In this document: in pieces, positions 62,091 through 64,000 of the stretch | Layout: the number at the start of each line of letters is the position of its first letter | How positions within the stretch are numbered: position 1 is the first letter of the stretch | Assembly (NCBI RefSeq): GCF_000621445.1 | Contig: NZ_JHYI01000010.1 | Location: forward strand, 186,001 to 250,000 | Reading direction: 5' to 3' | Length of the DNA stretch: 64,000 bases | DNA from: Alkalihalobacillus bogoriensis ATCC BAA-922 | GTDB taxonomy: Bacteria > Bacillota > Bacilli > Bacillales > Bacillaceae_F | The notes under the pieces: generated by a model | Database searches by the model: none | What the model saw: only the letters and a program-made list of their open reading frames with translations | Told to the model about the DNA's origin: nothing | Position numbers and translations under genes: made by a program

Positions 62091-62567
62091 TTGGATATTG
62101 TTTGGTGGATTCTTATTATTGCATGTTTCATCGTTAGTTTTATCGGTCTTGTTTACCCGATAGTCCCTTCTGTTGTCATGATATGGATTGGGGTTTTCCT
62201 TTACTATTTTTTCATCTCAAGTTTGTCTTGGTGGACTTGGGGAAGCTTACTTTTTTTAACGGGCATTTTATTTATAGCTGATTATATTGCGAATATGTAT
62301 TTTGTTAAACGGTATGGAGGGTCTCCATGGGGATTACGTGCTGCATGGATAGGCTTAATTGTGGGCTGTTTTGTCCTGCCGCCATTTGGTATTATCCTTG
62401 TACCCTTTTTGCTTGTGTTTGTCACAGAGCTTATTCAAGGACAACTAGCCAAAGTGTCATTTAAAATTGCTCTCGGTACAGTTTTTGCCTTTTTAAGTAG
62501 TACGTTATCGAAAGCTTTTATCCAGCTTATTATGATTATTATTTTTATATTAGATGTTTGGTTATAA
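62091..62567 (+). CDS. DUF456 membrane protein
   Basis: This 158-residue protein of the DUF456 (YqgC-like) family has four or five membrane helices. The family pattern is visible in GLVYPIVPSVVMIWIGVFLYYF (in part), LLFLTGILFIADYIAN, KRYGGSPWGLRAAWIG and VFVTELIQGQ. Function is unknown for the family. The start is TTG, preceded by GAGGTGAT; no ATG is available. It is the second gene after the DsbA-like gene, ended by a strong terminator. Confidence 0.9.
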   Translation: MDIVWWILIIACFIVSFIGLVYPIVPSVVMIWIGVFLYYFFISSLSWWTWGSLLFLTGILFIADYIANMYFVKRYGGSPWGLRAAWIGLIVGCFVLPPFGIILVPFLLVFVTELIQGQLAKVSFKIALGTVFAFLSSTLSKAFIQLIMIIIFILDVWL

Positions 62568-62574
62568 CAAAAGA

Positions 62575-62615
62575 AAACACTTCTCTTCTAGCTAACTGAA
62601 GAGAAGTGTTTTTTT
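62575..62615. terminator. Bidirectional terminator
   Basis: AAACACTTCTCTTC / GAAGAGAAGTGTTT is a 14-bp stem with a 9-nt loop and T-run, between convergent genes. Confidence 0.93.
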
Positions 62616-62619
62616 AGTT

Positions 62620-63282
62620 TTATCTAGCTTGAATAAACATTTGAACCCATGCACCGTGGTAAAACCCTACACCAATCGTATCAAAATTAGGGCTTAATAT
62701 ATTTTGACGGTGACCTGGTGAGTTCATCCATGCGTTCATAACTTCTTGCGGAGTTTTTTGACCTTTTGCAATATTTTCTCCTGCTGAGCGGTAGCTAATA
62801 CCAAAAGTACGTAACATATCAAAAGGAGAACCATAGTTTGGACTATTATGAGCAAAATAGTTTGCATTAATTAAATCTTCTGCTTTTTTATGAGCAACAT
62901 TTTTCACGTCTGCTCGATGAGTTAAAGGACGTAACCCTTGTTTCGCTCGTTCTTGATTTACAAGAGCAACAACTTGGTCTTCAAATGCGCTATGATGAGC
63001 AGCATCTGGCTTTAAGCGAATTACTTCGCCTACATGCATATTTGTCGGAACAACATCAGGGTTTAATCGCATTAGTTCTCGATAATCTAAACCATATCGT
63101 TGTGCGATAAACCAAAATGAATCTCCTGGTGAAACTTTATAATGTGAAAATGGCGGTTCCTTAAACATCCGAACTTGTTGCTCTGGTTCCGTTTGCATTT
63201 CTTCTGCATTTGCTGGTGTTTGGATTGAAAGAACGGCGATCATAAAGACGATAACAACAGCAAAAAGTGGAATTCTTTTCAT
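62620..63282 (-). CDS. Secreted LysM-CAP domain protein
   Basis: The product is 220 residues. A signal peptide of about 26 residues (ending TPANA) is followed by one LysM peptidoglycan-binding repeat (YKVSPGDSFWFIAQRYG...GEVIRLKP, about 50-92) and a C-terminal CAP/SCP domain: LVNQERAKQGL, YFAHNSP, SAGENIAKG, WMNSPGHRQNIL and the final FDTIGVGFY. It is similar to YkwD and spore-coat-associated SafA/YkwD-type proteins, and should be held at the cell wall or spore cortex. ATG at 63282 follows GGAGGG; the frame extends further upstream without support. Biochemical activity of bacterial CAP domains is unresolved. Confidence 0.92.
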   Translation of the reverse strand: MKRIPLFAVVIVFMIAVLSIQTPANAEEMQTEPEQQVRMFKEPPFSHYKVSPGDSFWFIAQRYGLDYRELMRLNPDVVPTNMHVGEVIRLKPDAAHHSAFEDQVVALVNQERAKQGLRPLTHRADVKNVAHKKAEDLINANYFAHNSPNYGSPFDMLRTFGISYRSAGENIAKGQKTPQEVMNAWMNSPGHRQNILSPNFDTIGVGFYHGAWVQMFIQAR

Positions 63283-63566
63283 GTATTTCCCTCCAACTAA
63301 AATTGATTTCGCCTTTATTTTGTCTTTGTTTCTAAAAACCATACATTGGAAATGAATTTTTTTGAAATTTTAACCTTACTGTATTTATTCGTTTCGCCAA
63401 ATTATTTAAACGTTTGATTAAAATGCCGATTTTCTTCTAATTATAGGGAATTCTATCACGGTTTCATTGTACTTTGGGATGTGAAGTCTCTTTCATTGAT
63501 CCTATTTCAATCTAATCGTACACTTTACATAGAAAAAAGAAGCAGACAAAGAAAGGAGTTTCAATG

Positions 63567-64000
63567 ATGAACATTCTCGTTATTGGTGCAAACGGACAAA
63601 TCGGAAAACATATTGTTCGTCAATTAAATCAAATGAATGAGTATAAGGTTACAGCTATGATTCGCAAGCCTGAACAAGCAGCATTTTTCACTGAACTAAA
63701 GGTAAATCATGTAATCGGTGACCTGGAAGGAACAGTAGAAGAGCTCTCGTCGATAATGAAAAACACCGATATTGTCATTTTCACTGCTGGCTCAGGAGGA
63801 AACACAGGAGCAGACAAAACAATGTTAATTGATTTAGATGGTGCTGTGAAATCGATTGAAGCAGCAGAACAAGCTAATGTTTCACGTTATATTATGATAA
63901 GTGCTATTCATGCAAACGATCGAACAAAATGGTTAGAACCTATTAAACATTATCATGCTGCGAAACATTATGCAGATAAACACCTGATGGAAAGTACCTT
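63567..64000 (+). CDS. NAD(P)-binding atypical SDR protein, truncated by window end
   Basis: The first 144 residues are present, and the frame is still open at the window edge. The N-terminal NILVIGANGQIGKHIVRQL is the dinucleotide-binding GxxGxxG of NAD(P)H-binding atypical short-chain dehydrogenases, close to B. subtilis YhfK/YwnB. DIVIFTAGSGGNTGADKTMLIDLDGA and RYIMISAIHA (the region of the usual YxxxK, here AKHYADKHL after it) follow. Two adjacent ATGs lie after AAAGGAG; 63567 gives 8-nt spacing and the usual family start. Role unknown; relatives are often stress-linked. Confidence 0.88.
   Translation, partial: MNILVIGANGQIGKHIVRQLNQMNEYKVTAMIRKPEQAAFFTELKVNHVIGDLEGTVEELSSIMKNTDIVIFTAGSGGNTGADKTMLIDLDGAVKSIEAAEQANVSRYIMISAIHANDRTKWLEPIKHYHAAKHYADKHLMEST

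Noticed and set aside
3-64000. Mobile elements, prophage, CRISPR arrays, tRNA or rRNA genes
   Set aside because: I found no transposase, integrase, regularly spaced repeats or tRNA-like cloverleaf. The repeats present are dispersed or in short inverted arrays, not CRISPR-like.

Overview
The window is a low-GC chromosomal segment from an endospore-former-type Firmicute of the family Bacillaceae. The evidence is the gene content (GlpD with a GlpP-type leader, an IDEAL-domain protein, YfiT, YqkD-like and DUF456 proteins, a LysM-CAP protein), strong AAGGAGG-type ribosome binding sites, frequent TTG starts, and U-tract terminators after most genes. An alkaliphilic or halotolerant Bacillus relative is plausible, but the sequence alone does not prove it. 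I see no phage, no transposase, no CRISPR array, and no tRNA or rRNA. The layout looks like ordinary core and metabolic chromosome, with unusually rich RNA-level regulation and several dispersed intergenic repeats.

Layout. 0-6 kb: glpD with its antitermination leader, a family 2 glycosyltransferase, two small membrane proteins, and a COG2509-type FAD dehydrogenase behind a guanine-type riboswitch whose geometry predicts an ON switch. 6-15 kb: a hypothetical gene; a class Ia ribonucleotide reductase operon (nrdA-nrdB-flavodoxin) under a cobalamin riboswitch; a Suv3-like RNA helicase; a candidate structured non-coding RNA. 15-19 kb: three tandem paralogous membrane diguanylate cyclases. 19-25.5 kb: PhzF-like isomerase, Gfo/Idh/MocA oxidoreductase, cyclophilin lipoprotein, and the operon cstA - small CC-ended protein - ArsA-like ATPase. 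25.7-33 kb: a heterodimeric ABC exporter, an NhaC-superfamily transporter under a lysine riboswitch, and an orphan MurE-like ligase with altered specificity motifs. 33-38 kb: an orphan pair of peptide-type permeases, a lipoprotein, and an AspT-like transporter.

38-42 kb is a nitrate/nitrite module: nirBD and narK are divergent, each with a perfect FNR-type box. 42-50 kb carries a thioesterase, amino-acid permease, LysE exporter, VOC enzyme, a molybdopterin oxidoreductase, and IDEAL-domain and HPr-like small proteins. 49.5-64 kb carries exonucleases, hydrolases, the oxidative pentose phosphate genes gnd and zwf, a Rieske-domain fusion protein, a DsbA-like protein, DUF456, a LysM-CAP protein and a truncated NAD(P)-binding protein.

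Four RNA leaders (GlpP-type, purine, cobalamin, lysine) couple genes here to glycerol-3-phosphate, a purine, B12 and lysine. The most notable unexplained structures are: (1) a dispersed repeat of about 95-180 bp that abuts the stop codons of several minus-strand genes and exists in long and short forms; (2) a 15-bp palindrome-like CGGACAT motif repeated in two intergenic regions; (3) the atypical purine riboswitch; (4) the candidate structured RNA at 14.85-15.15 kb.
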